Positions 1 through 5,428 of a stretch of DNA of 6,992 nucleotides are shown piece by piece (position 1 is the stretch's first letter; every line of letters starts with the position of its first letter). The notes under the pieces are model-generated. The model saw only the letters and a list, made by a program, of their open reading frames with translations. It was not told the origin of the DNA and made no database searches. Location of the stretch: assembly GCA_018818365.1 (NCBI GenBank), contig JAHISH010000007.1, forward strand, positions 1-6,992. The letters run 5' to 3'. This stretch comes from Candidatus Omnitrophota bacterium. GTDB lineage: Bacteria > Omnitrophota > Gorgyraeia > Gygaellales > Profunditerraquicolaceae. A program made the position numbers and the translations under genes.

Positions 1-1200
1 GGAGGTATTGAATTGGCTGCGCACCTGCTCGGGAGGGCCATAGATGATTTTCTGTATATCCTCAGGTTGAATACGATGAGGATTCACGCGGCAATAGACA
101 AATCCTTCGGTATCAATTCCGCGTCTGCCTGCGCGGCCGGCCATTTGGTAAAAATCGCGGGTTTTTAAATTTCTCACGTATCGTCCGTAGAATTTACGTA
201 GTTCGTCGAAGATCACGGTCCTGCTGGGCATATTAATCCCTAAGGCAAATGTTTCTGTCGTAAAGATTACTTTGATTAACCGGCTGGTGAAGAGCCTTTC
301 GATAGCTTCTTTCAGTGTGGGCAGCATTCCCGCATGGTGATATGCAATGCCCCGTTGAATAAGCGGATAGAGGTACTGCGCACTTTTCTCTTGCTGTAGG
401 CCGAAACGCTCGCAAAGCGAGTCATAAAGGGAAGTAATTTGTTTCTTCTCCGCGGCATTGAGAAAATTGAAACAGAGAAGTTCCTGGGCGAGGTCTTCGG
501 CTCTCCTGCGACCAAAGACAAAATAAATCGCTGGAAGCGCCTCTTGGGTGCGCAGGTATTGTACCAATAGGGAGAGTTTATTTGGTTTCCCGTAGCGCAT
601 CCGTTTAAGACGCGTTAGCTTGTCCACTATTTCATTGTGGCACTGGAAGAAGAAGTGCAGCGGTACAGGACGCTTGTTTTCAATGACAGTTTCGACGGGT
701 TTTTTATGTATTGATTCGATCCACCCGGCGAATTGTTTAATATTGGGAATTGTTGCCGATAACCCTAAGAGTTTCATGTGTCCGGGAAGAAAAATCAACG
801 ATTCTTCCCATACCGTTCCGCGCTCAGGATTATCAAGGTAATGGATCTCGTCGAAAATGATCCAGGAGTATTTTTCCAAGCTCTCTACTTCATCAAGCAG
901 TTTATTGCGGAATATTTCAGTGGTCATAATAAGCACGGTCGCGGCAGGATTAATAGAAACGTCCCCCGTAAGGATTCCTACCTCATCGCCGAATTGTCCC
1001 TGAAAGTCTCGGAATTTCTGGTTTGAGAGGGCTTTGATCGGAGCGGTATAGATAACGCCGACCTTGTTCTGTAGGCAGGTAGTAATGACATGTTCGGCAA
1101 TCGCAGTCTTGCCGGCGCCGGTAGGCGCGGAGACGATTACCGAATGCCCTTGGTTTATGTAGTCGATAGATTGTTGTTGAAAGGGGTCGTATTTGAACAT
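1..1200 (-). CDS. Ski2-like DExH-box RNA helicase, N-terminal 400 residues (3' end outside window)
   Basis: This is an ATP-dependent nucleic-acid helicase of superfamily 2, Ski2/Mtr4/HelY-like branch, probably acting on RNA in the cytoplasm. Visible motifs, in order: a Q-motif-like DPFQQQSI at residues 5-12, Walker A APTGAGKT at 25-32, APIKALSNQ at 53-61, the Walker B box DEIH at 117-120 followed by the Ski2-typical YLDNPERGTVWEE, SAT at 148-150, TTETFALGINMP at 314-325 and motif VI QMAGRAGRRG at 352-361. The last residues, PEQVRSQF, match the start of the region after the RecA2 domain. Relatives usually have a further 250 to 500 residues (winged helix, ratchet, sometimes DSHCT), which would lie left of position 1. 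The ATG at 1200 is the only plausible start: an in-frame TAA lies 33 nt upstream and no ATG, GTG or TTG lies between. No Shine-Dalgarno site precedes it. It is divergent from the gene at 1444. Family assignment is secure; the substrate is not known. Confidence 0.93.
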   Translation of the reverse strand, partial: MFKYDPFQQQSIDYINQGHSVIVSAPTGAGKTAIAEHVITTCLQNKVGVIYTAPIKALSNQKFRDFQGQFGDEVGILTGDVSINPAATVLIMTTEIFRNKLLDEVESLEKYSWIIFDEIHYLDNPERGTVWEESLIFLPGHMKLLGLSATIPNIKQFAGWIESIHKKPVETVIENKRPVPLHFFFQCHNEIVDKLTRLKRMRYGKPNKLSLLVQYLRTQEALPAIYFVFGRRRAEDLAQELLCFNFLNAAEKKQITSLYDSLCERFGLQQEKSAQYLYPLIQRGIAYHHAGMLPTLKEAIERLFTSRLIKVIFTTETFALGINMPSRTVIFDELRKFYGRYVRNLKTRDFYQMAGRAGRRGIDTEGFVYCRVNPHRIQPEDIQKIIYGPPEQVRSQFNTS

Positions 1201-1235
1201 AAGAAAAGACTGCTGTTTGTTGTTAAATGTTTAAA

Positions 1236-1271
1236 GTTTAATGTGGGAACATTAAACATAGTACATTAAAC
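1236..1271. repeat. Cluster of GTTTAATGT repeats with a perfect 9-bp inverted repeat
   Basis: GTTTAATGT (1236-1244) and its exact complement ACATTAAAC (1249-1257) flank the 4-nt spacer GGGA. A third exact copy, ACATTAAAC, follows at 1263-1271, 14 nt after the start of the second. The related TGTTAAATGTTTAA lies just to the left at 1220-1233. No T-run follows on either strand, so this does not look like an intrinsic terminator. It lies 36-71 bp upstream of the helicase start, where it could be an operator or a genome-wide intergenic repeat. Confidence 0.6.
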
Positions 1272-1291
1272 AGATAGCGATTTCATACTTT

Positions 1292-1398
1292 CGCGGCCAG
1301 AAAACCGCGCCCTTTAAAGGTGGGGATGAGTATTGGCCGCTTCAAGTATTTCGCTTCGAGAAACCTTGGACTTTAGTCCAGGAGCTTCATTATAAGCT
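1292..1398. repeat. Block of short inverted repeats in the divergent intergenic region
   Basis: Several hairpin-capable pairs sit side by side. GCGGCCA (1293-1299) pairs with TGGCCGC (1334-1340). CGCGG (1292-1296) can instead pair with CCGCG (1305-1309). CCTTTAAAGG (1311-1320) is a perfect palindrome. CTTGGACT (1365-1372) pairs with AGTCCAGG (1375-1382), with a GGAC-TTTA-GTCC core. AGCTT (1383-1387) pairs with AAGCT (1394-1398). No open reading frame of note covers this stretch. The function is unknown; a structured leader, a small RNA or decayed repeat units are all possible. Confidence 0.45.
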
Positions 1399-1405
1399 AA
1401 AATAG

Positions 1406-1434
1406 TTGATTAATCTAATAAAAATAGTATTATA
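1406..1434 (+). promoter_or_regulatory. Candidate promoter for the DUF3786 gene
   Basis: TTGATT (1406-1411) is followed after 17 nt by ATTATA (1429-1434); an overlapping TATTAT begins at 1428. Transcription would start within a few bases of the ATG at 1444. That gene has no Shine-Dalgarno site, so the transcript may be leaderless. The match to consensus is only moderate and the region is AT-rich, so chance similarity is possible. Confidence 0.35.
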
Positions 1435-1443
1435 AAAAATACC

Positions 1444-1995
1444 ATGGGATATGAAGTCGCGTTAAATAAGTCGTGGGAAGAGTTGGAAAGAGCTAATCCT
1501 GCGTGTGCAATCAGCGTAAGATTCCTTGCGGATACCTATAGTATTAACATACAGGAGCGGCAGGTTCTTTCACTGTCTTGTAATATTCCGGCCAAGGATT
1601 TTCAGGCTATACTGATTTTGCATTACCTGGCCACGCAATTAAAAGGTTTGCCTGTGTTAACCGGAGAGTGGCTCCCCTTTAGGCAATTATCCGGTGTCGA
1701 AGGATATAGGGAAGCTTTCCGTAACCGTTCGCTGGTGCCCATCATTCGCAAGTACGGGGGTAATGCGCAAGGTTTATATGCGGCATTAGAGAGGTTGCCG
1801 GCACAAAACGCAGAGGGTGCGGATGCCGCTATTATCATCGAAGCCTTTGGAGGGGTACCGGTATTATTGAAAGTGTGGCAGAAGGACGAAGAATTCGATG
1901 CCGATGCCAATATCTTTTTTGACCGTAGTGTCACGGGCATATTCTGCACCGAAGATATCGTAGTCTTGGCGGGTTTTGTGGCCGCAGCCGTATAA
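1444..1995 (+). CDS. DUF3786 domain-containing protein
   Basis: A 183-residue protein that I recognise as a full-length DUF3786 family member. The start GYEVALNKSWEEL is followed by the landmarks ILILHYLATQLKG (about residues 56-68), GEWLPFRQL, AIIIEAFGGVPVLLKVW and DEEFDADANIFFD, then CTEDIVVLAGF near the C-terminus; these follow the family's usual order. The family is uncharacterised and is seen mainly in anaerobes; no catalytic role can be read from the residues. There is no signal peptide or membrane segment, so it is probably cytoplasmic. An in-frame TAA at 1411 and the absence of another start codon after it fix the ATG at 1444, which lacks a Shine-Dalgarno site. The stop codon lies 3 nt before the ATG of the thermonuclease-like gene, so the two are probably co-transcribed and translationally coupled. 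Confidence 0.8.
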   Translation: MGYEVALNKSWEELERANPACAISVRFLADTYSINIQERQVLSLSCNIPAKDFQAILILHYLATQLKGLPVLTGEWLPFRQLSGVEGYREAFRNRSLVPIIRKYGGNAQGLYAALERLPAQNAEGADAAIIIEAFGGVPVLLKVWQKDEEFDADANIFFDRSVTGIFCTEDIVVLAGFVAAAV

Positions 1996-1998
1996 GAG

Positions 1999-2571
1999 AT
2001 GAAAAAGAGGGAATTAAAGAAACTAATTACTTTAGGCGTATCGCTTGTCACCATTGCGGTTTTTTATTCCTGCGAGAAGTTTTATTCTTTATCCCGGCGT
2101 TATCATCCCACAGAGACGAGCATTTCTTCGCCTCAAGGGTACAATTATGAGGATATTCTTGTTACCAGAGTCATTGATGGAGATACCGTGCAGCTTGAGT
2201 CAGGCGATCGGGTGCGGCTTATCGGTATCGATACCCCCGAGATACATAATTCAAAGAAACTCTACCGTGACTCGGGACGCGCAGGGCAGGATATTGCCAC
2301 TATCAAGGAACTGGGAAGGAAATCGCACCTTTTTACCAAAGAACTCATTGAAGGCAAGCGGGTGCGATTAGCGTTTGACGTAGAACGGTTTGACCGTTAT
2401 AATAGATTATTAGCGTATATCTATCTAGCGGATGGAACGTTTGTGAACGCGCAGATTGTTAAGGAAGGTTATGCGTCATTGATGAGTATCCCTCCAAATG
2501 TAAAATACGCTGAAGAACTCCGCGTATTATACCGTGAAGCGCGTCAGAATAAAAAAGGGCTTTGGCAATAG
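1999..2571 (+). CDS. Thermonuclease family (SNase-like) protein, N-terminally anchored
   Basis: A 190-residue staphylococcal-nuclease-fold protein, likely a Ca2+-dependent phosphodiesterase acting on DNA or RNA outside the cytoplasmic membrane. Residues 1-25 are a lysine-rich start, a hydrophobic stretch and Cys25 (VFYSC). This could be an atypical lipobox or an uncleaved membrane anchor. The nuclease domain runs from about residue 52 to 190. The key residues by alignment to the staphylococcal enzyme are present: Asp60/Asp62 in VIDGDT (Asp21 region), Arg73, Asp78, Thr79 and Glu81 in RLIGIDTPE (Arg35, Asp40, Thr41, Glu43), and Arg136 in FDRYNR (Arg87). It ends with KKGLW, typical of the family. 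An insertion of roughly ten residues (about 84-94) follows the TPE motif, as in many bacterial homologues. The ribosome site is weak (AAGAG), which agrees with coupling to the gene 3 nt upstream. Activity is likely; the biological role is unknown. Confidence 0.88.
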   Translation: MKKRELKKLITLGVSLVTIAVFYSCEKFYSLSRRYHPTETSISSPQGYNYEDILVTRVIDGDTVQLESGDRVRLIGIDTPEIHNSKKLYRDSGRAGQDIATIKELGRKSHLFTKELIEGKRVRLAFDVERFDRYNRLLAYIYLADGTFVNAQIVKEGYASLMSIPPNVKYAEELRVLYREARQNKKGLWQ

Positions 2572-2632
2572 TTTAGTGTCCCAGTATACCAGGCTTTAGA
2601 GCACCAGTTGAAAAATCATACTACGTAAAGGT

Positions 2633-2640
2633 AGGAGAGG
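2633..2640 (+). promoter_or_regulatory. Shine-Dalgarno site of aroC
   Basis: AGGAGAGG-type purine run (2633-2640) ending 3 nt before the ATG at 2644. The match to anti-SD is good and it selects this start. The 72-nt gap behind the nuclease gene shows no convincing promoter or terminator. Confidence 0.7.
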
Positions 2641-2643
2641 ATT

Positions 2644-3684
2644 ATGTTACGGAGTTTAACTGCCGGTGAATCGCACGGAAAAGGGTTAGTGGCGATTGTT
2701 GAGGGCATGCCCGCAGGCCTGAAGATAGACCCTCAAGTGATCAATCAGGAATTAAAGCGCAGGCAAGAAGGGTTTGGCCGAGGGAAGCGCATGCAGATTG
2801 AGCATGACCAGGCAGAGATTATTTCCGGAGTGAAGAAACACATTAGCCTCGGCAGTCCGATTGCCCTATTGATACGGAATAAGGATTCTCGCATCGAGAA
2901 GTTAAAAAAGGTGATTTGTCCGCGTCCAGGACATGCAGATTTAGCAGGGTTGCTTAAATATGGGTTTGGGGATATCCGCGAAGTATTAGAGCGTGCCTCG
3001 GCGCGCAGCACCGTCTCTACGGTAGCCATCGGGGCTCTGGCAAAGATACTCTTGCGTGAGTTTGGGATCACGATAACAAGTGAAGTATTGTGCGTGGGAG
3101 GCAGGACCTGTAAAGAAGGTATGCAGAAGATGATTCTTGACGCCATGGAGAATAAAGATACTGTCGGAGGGATTTTTCAGGTGACGGCAAAAGGAGCTCC
3201 GGTAGGGTTAGGAAGCTATTGCTCTGCCGATAGGAGGCTTGACGGCCGATTTGCCCAGGCGCTTATGTCTATCCCGGGGATTAAGGCAGTGGCAGTTGGA
3301 TTAGGGTTTGGGTTTGCCGAGAAGTGGGGTTCCGAAGTACACGACGCGTTGTATCTTAACAAGAAAAAAGGGTATTTTCGCAAGACTAATAATGCCGGAG
3401 GTATTGAGGGGGGGATTTCTAACGGAGAGGATATTGTCTTACGTGCTTGTATGAAACCCATTTCAACCCTGATGAATCCTTTGGAATCGGTGAATATTAC
3501 CAATAAGAAATCCGCGCGTGCCGCGGTTGAACGCTCTGATATTTGCGTGGTGCAGGCGGCCGGAGTTGTGGCAGAATCTACATGTGCCTTTGTGCTGGCC
3601 GATGCGCTATTAGAGAAGTTCGGCAGTGATAGCCTTTCTGACATTAAGAAGGCCTATCAGGCGTATCAAAGAAGGATACAATAA
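2644..3684 (+). CDS. aroC: Chorismate synthase
   Basis: Catalyses the last shikimate-pathway step, loss of phosphate from 5-enolpyruvylshikimate-3-phosphate to give chorismate, using reduced FMN in the cytoplasm. At 346 residues it is slightly short for the family (commonly 350-390). All three family signatures are visible: GESHGKG at residues 8-14, the RASARSTVSTVAIGAL block around 119-134, and RSDICVVQAAGVVAEST near the C-terminus. The two catalytic histidines are His11 (GESHG) and His97 (RPGHAD). The FMN/substrate-loop elements RRQEGFGRG and NNAGGIEGGISNGE are intact. A strong Shine-Dalgarno site precedes the ATG, and the N-terminus MLRSLTAGESHG is the expected length, so the start is secure. 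It is followed 20 nt later by a small gene and, further on, by aroK, the pathway's shikimate kinase. I see no defect that would inactivate it. Confidence 0.98.
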   Translation: MLRSLTAGESHGKGLVAIVEGMPAGLKIDPQVINQELKRRQEGFGRGKRMQIEHDQAEIISGVKKHISLGSPIALLIRNKDSRIEKLKKVICPRPGHADLAGLLKYGFGDIREVLERASARSTVSTVAIGALAKILLREFGITITSEVLCVGGRTCKEGMQKMILDAMENKDTVGGIFQVTAKGAPVGLGSYCSADRRLDGRFAQALMSIPGIKAVAVGLGFGFAEKWGSEVHDALYLNKKKGYFRKTNNAGGIEGGISNGEDIVLRACMKPISTLMNPLESVNITNKKSARAAVERSDICVVQAAGVVAESTCAFVLADALLEKFGSDSLSDIKKAYQAYQRRIQ

Positions 3685-3704
3685 GAAAGCGAGGAAGAAA
3701 GAGT

Positions 3705-3992
3705 ATGGCAGGGATTGAATATTACAATTTGCAATGGATGAAGGCAGAAGGCGGGAACCAATTGGCGATCAAGGGTGAGGTGACTAACCGTTCGGGAAAA
3801 CATTATAATGCGGTTTCCATACGAGTTATCCTTTTTAGTAAAAATATACCAATTGTCAGCGCCGTGATTGTCGTCAATGGCCTTGCTATCGGAAGGACCA
3901 AGGACTTTGAGAAGAAGTTTGATGATTTAGATTACGAGAAGGTTGCGACGACTATTACGCGTTACGACGTCTATACCGAAAGCGCGTACTAA
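3705..3992 (+). CDS. Small FxLYD-like beta-sandwich protein
   Basis: A 95-residue protein whose pattern fits a single FxLYD-type beta-sandwich domain: IKGEVTNRSGKHYNAVSIRVILFSK (residues 22-46, given here as a landmark only) is followed by a VNGLAIGRTKDFEKKF element. That arrangement, strand, N-[RK]-[ST]-G loop, strand, then a G-T/K-x-x-F motif, is typical of these domains. They are common in bacterial envelope proteins and mostly uncharacterised. Unusually, no signal peptide or membrane segment precedes the domain, so on sequence alone it would stay in the cytoplasm. The start at 3705 has GAGGAA about 9 nt upstream. It begins 20 nt after aroC and lies ahead of spoVG, which suggests shared transcription. 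The family call rests on pattern recognition; the function is unknown. Confidence 0.65.
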   Translation: MAGIEYYNLQWMKAEGGNQLAIKGEVTNRSGKHYNAVSIRVILFSKNIPIVSAVIVVNGLAIGRTKDFEKKFDDLDYEKVATTITRYDVYTESAY

Positions 3993-3999
3993 AAAAGAT

Positions 4000-4048
4000 G
4001 TGAGAAAATCACTCCCTCTTCGTCTGTTATAGATAGAAGGGGGGTGAT
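4000..4048 (+). promoter_or_regulatory. Hairpin sequestering the spoVG ribosome binding site
   Basis: Positions 4008-4017 (ATCACTCCCT) pair with 4039-4048 (GGGGGGTGAT) as ten consecutive pairs, two of them G-U. With C4018 bulged, CTT/TTC bases at 4019-4021 extend the stem against GAA at 4036-4038. The 14-nt loop is 4022-4035. The right arm is the Shine-Dalgarno site of spoVG. GTGA at 4000-4003 can alternatively pair with TCAC at 4009-4012, which would free that site. No T-run follows, so an intrinsic terminator is unlikely. A role in translational control is inferred. Confidence 0.5.
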
Positions 4049-4052
4049 AGGC

Positions 4053-4310
4053 ATGGAGGCAGAACAGATACTGAAGGTGGTGCGCGTGCACCGATTTGAC
4101 GGAGATTCCAAGGTAAAGGCGTTTGTGGATATTACCGTAGGCGATTTCGTCATTAAGGGGCTGCGTATCCTACAGGGAAAGAATGGTTTGTTCTTAGGTA
4201 TGCCGCAGGAGAAAGCAAAAGATGGTAAGTGGTATAGTACCTTTTATCCTGCGAATGAAGAAGCAAAGCAGGATTTGCATGAGGTAGTCTTAGCTGCATA
4301 CCAGGAATAA
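4053..4310 (+). CDS. spoVG: SpoVG family protein
   Basis: An 85-residue SpoVG-like protein. The family fold is recognisable along its whole length: KVVRVHRFDGDSKVKAFVD at the start, VGDFVIKGLRILQGKNGLFLGMP in the middle (compare the family's IRVIDGNNGLFVAMPS), then the DGKWYSTFYPAN element and a C-terminal helix ending AAYQE. SpoVG proteins are small dimeric nucleic-acid-binding regulators. They were first known from sporulation and septation in Bacillus but are found in many non-sporulating phyla, so this gene does not imply sporulation. An in-frame GTG at 4044 would add three residues, but it falls inside the Shine-Dalgarno sequence AAGGGGGGTGAT (4037-4048). That site is correctly spaced for the ATG at 4053, which I therefore prefer. 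The gene sits between the FxLYD-like gene and aroK, with stable RNA hairpins on both sides. Confidence 0.9.
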   Translation: MEAEQILKVVRVHRFDGDSKVKAFVDITVGDFVIKGLRILQGKNGLFLGMPQEKAKDGKWYSTFYPANEEAKQDLHEVVLAAYQE

Positions 4311-4318
4311 CGCAATGA

Positions 4319-4348
4319 GGGGGGCACCCGTGAGATCGAGTGCCCCCT
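4319..4348 (+). terminator. GC-rich hairpin between spoVG and aroK
   Basis: GGGGGCAC (4320-4327) pairs with GTGCCCCC (4340-4347) as eight perfect pairs, extended by a G-U pair (4319-4348), around a 12-nt loop. It starts 8 nt after the spoVG stop. The bases that follow, GCTTAATT, lack a real T-run, so it is at best an inefficient intrinsic terminator. It may instead protect the upstream mRNA end. The C-run (4343-4347) can alternatively pair with the aroK Shine-Dalgarno GGGGG (4360-4364). Confidence 0.45.
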
Positions 4349-4369
4349 GCTTAATTGGCGGGGGATTGT

Positions 4370-4936
4370 ATGGCGCAAAATAATATTTATTTAGTAGGGT
4401 TTATGGGAACGGGGAAGACCTCGGTAGGCAAAGCGCTGGCGAAGAAGAAGGGATCTAATTTTGTCGACCTGGATGATCTGATCGAATTAAAAGAGAGGCG
4501 TCGTATCACTGACATCTTTGCGCAAGACGGAGAGCCTTATTTCCGGCGCATAGAGAGAAAGACCCTTAAAGAGGTCGCCCGCCAAAAGAATTTTGTGGTC
4601 GCCTGCGGGGGAGGGATCGTGATCGATCCGGAGAATATCGTGGTAATGAAAGAATCGGGGGTTATGATCTGTCTTTCGGCAGCTCCCGAAGTCATTATTG
4701 CGCGTACCTGCGGCTCGTCAGGCCGTCCGCTCTTAAACGTCGCGGATCCTAAAACGCAGATTGAGTTATTATTGAATCTGCGCGCCCCCTATTATGCGCA
4801 CGCAGATAAGTCTATTGATACTTCTTGCCTTTCTCTTAAGGAAGTGGTAGAAAAAATTATAAAGATGTTATTGTCAGGGCATACGGCAGGCGCGAAGAAA
4901 AGAAAGGAGAATCGGCGTATTTCTAAATCAGCGTAA
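4370..4936 (+). CDS. aroK: Shikimate kinase
   Basis: Phosphorylates shikimate at the 3-hydroxyl with ATP, the fifth step of the chorismate pathway, in the cytoplasm. The 188-residue product shows the P-loop GFMGTGKTS at residues 10-18, the Mg2+/shikimate DLDDLIE motif at 33-39, GEPYFRRIE at 54-62 with the shikimate-binding arginine (Arg59), the GGG turn at 80-82, the lid with SSGRPLL (Arg119) and RAPYY with Arg138. All substrate-contact positions expected for the family are present. The last 20 or so residues form a lysine/arginine-rich tail beyond the usual end. A TTG at 4355 would add five residues, but it precedes the Shine-Dalgarno site GGCGGGGGA (4357-4365). I place the start at the ATG at 4370, which gives the normal family N-terminus. 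It is downstream of aroC in the same orientation. aroL-type isozymes are named differently, but the activity is the same. Confidence 0.95.
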   Translation: MAQNNIYLVGFMGTGKTSVGKALAKKKGSNFVDLDDLIELKERRRITDIFAQDGEPYFRRIERKTLKEVARQKNFVVACGGGIVIDPENIVVMKESGVMICLSAAPEVIIARTCGSSGRPLLNVADPKTQIELLLNLRAPYYAHADKSIDTSCLSLKEVVEKIIKMLLSGHTAGAKKRKENRRISKSA

Positions 4937-4993
4937 CAATTTGAATTATTTAAAACAGATGAGGCATGTGTTGCATAACGAAAGGGGGAGGTA

Positions 4994-5365
4994 ATGAAAA
5001 AGATTTTGTATGTAGAGGATGAGCCGAATCAGATTATGTTGGTTCAGGCGCGGCTGGAGCAGAACGGTTACCAATGTATTGCGGCAGAAGACGGAGAAAT
5101 AGGATTAAAGAAAGCTATCGAGGAAAAACCGGATTTGGTCCTTCTCGATATCTTTTTGCCGAAAATGAGCGGCTTTGAAGTATGCCGGCTCCTCAAACAG
5201 AATCCTGAAACTAAAGATATCCCTGTTATGATACTTACCGCTTCCGGAGTGGAGTATGTGGATGAACAGGCCAAGACTGCCGGCGCGAACGCCTGCCTTA
5301 TGAAGCCGTACGAAGGAGCAGTACTAATCGCCCAGATTAAGGTTTTGCTGGGAGAAATAAAATAA
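4994..5365 (+). CDS. Single-domain response regulator (CheY-like receiver)
   Basis: A 123-residue stand-alone receiver domain of two-component signalling. The acidic pocket (Glu8, Asp9), phospho-acceptor Asp52 in LVLLDIFLPKMSG, Thr82 in ILTAS and Lys104 in LMKPY are all present, so it should be phosphorylatable. There is no DNA-binding or enzymatic output domain. It must act through a partner protein, as CheY or Spo0F do. No histidine kinase lies in the window. An excellent Shine-Dalgarno site (GGGGGAGGT, 4985-4992) precedes the ATG. The 57-nt gap behind aroK shows no convincing promoter, and co-transcription with aroK and dprA is possible. The partner and process controlled cannot be read from the sequence. 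Confidence 0.92.
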   Translation: MKKILYVEDEPNQIMLVQARLEQNGYQCIAAEDGEIGLKKAIEEKPDLVLLDIFLPKMSGFEVCRLLKQNPETKDIPVMILTASGVEYVDEQAKTAGANACLMKPYEGAVLIAQIKVLLGEIK

Positions 5366-5383
5366 TAATTCCGATCAAGTATA

Positions 5384-5415
5384 CTTTCTCCCTGCAGGTT
5401 TTTTCGGCAGGAAAG
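5384..5415 (+). promoter_or_regulatory. Hairpin upstream of dprA covering a possible Shine-Dalgarno site
   Basis: CCTGC (5391-5395) pairs with GCAGG (5407-5411). The stem can extend by CTTT (5384-5387) with AAAG (5412-5415) across a 3-nt bulge. The loop contains TTTTTT (5399-5404). AGGAAAG in the right arm is the only SD-like sequence before the dprA ATG, but it ends 13 nt upstream, which is far. A weak terminator or attenuator is possible; the evidence is limited. Confidence 0.3.
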
Positions 5416-5428
5416 ACGCGCAATACAG

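Noticed and set aside
620..1026. Plus-strand open frames opposite the helicase
   Set aside because: The minus strand carries all helicase motifs continuously; the plus frames have no recognisable content.
1623..2054. Long open frame on the minus strand (143 codons) across DUF3786 and the start of the nuclease gene
   Set aside because: It is antisense to a recognisable family protein, shows no family features and has no ribosome site.
2745..3644. Minus-strand open frames of 133 and 142 codons inside aroC
   Set aside because: aroC is certain on the plus strand; these are complementary-frame artefacts of its codon use.
4044..4052. GTG start for spoVG at 4044
   Set aside because: The codon is part of the Shine-Dalgarno sequence that serves the ATG at 4053.
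4355..4369. TTG start for aroK at 4355
   Set aside because: The ribosome site GGCGGGGGA lies after it and is correctly spaced for the ATG at 4370.
4941..4969. TTGAAT at 4941-4946 as a promoter for the response regulator gene
   Set aside because: At a 17-nt spacing the -10 position reads GCATGT, which is not a credible -10 element.
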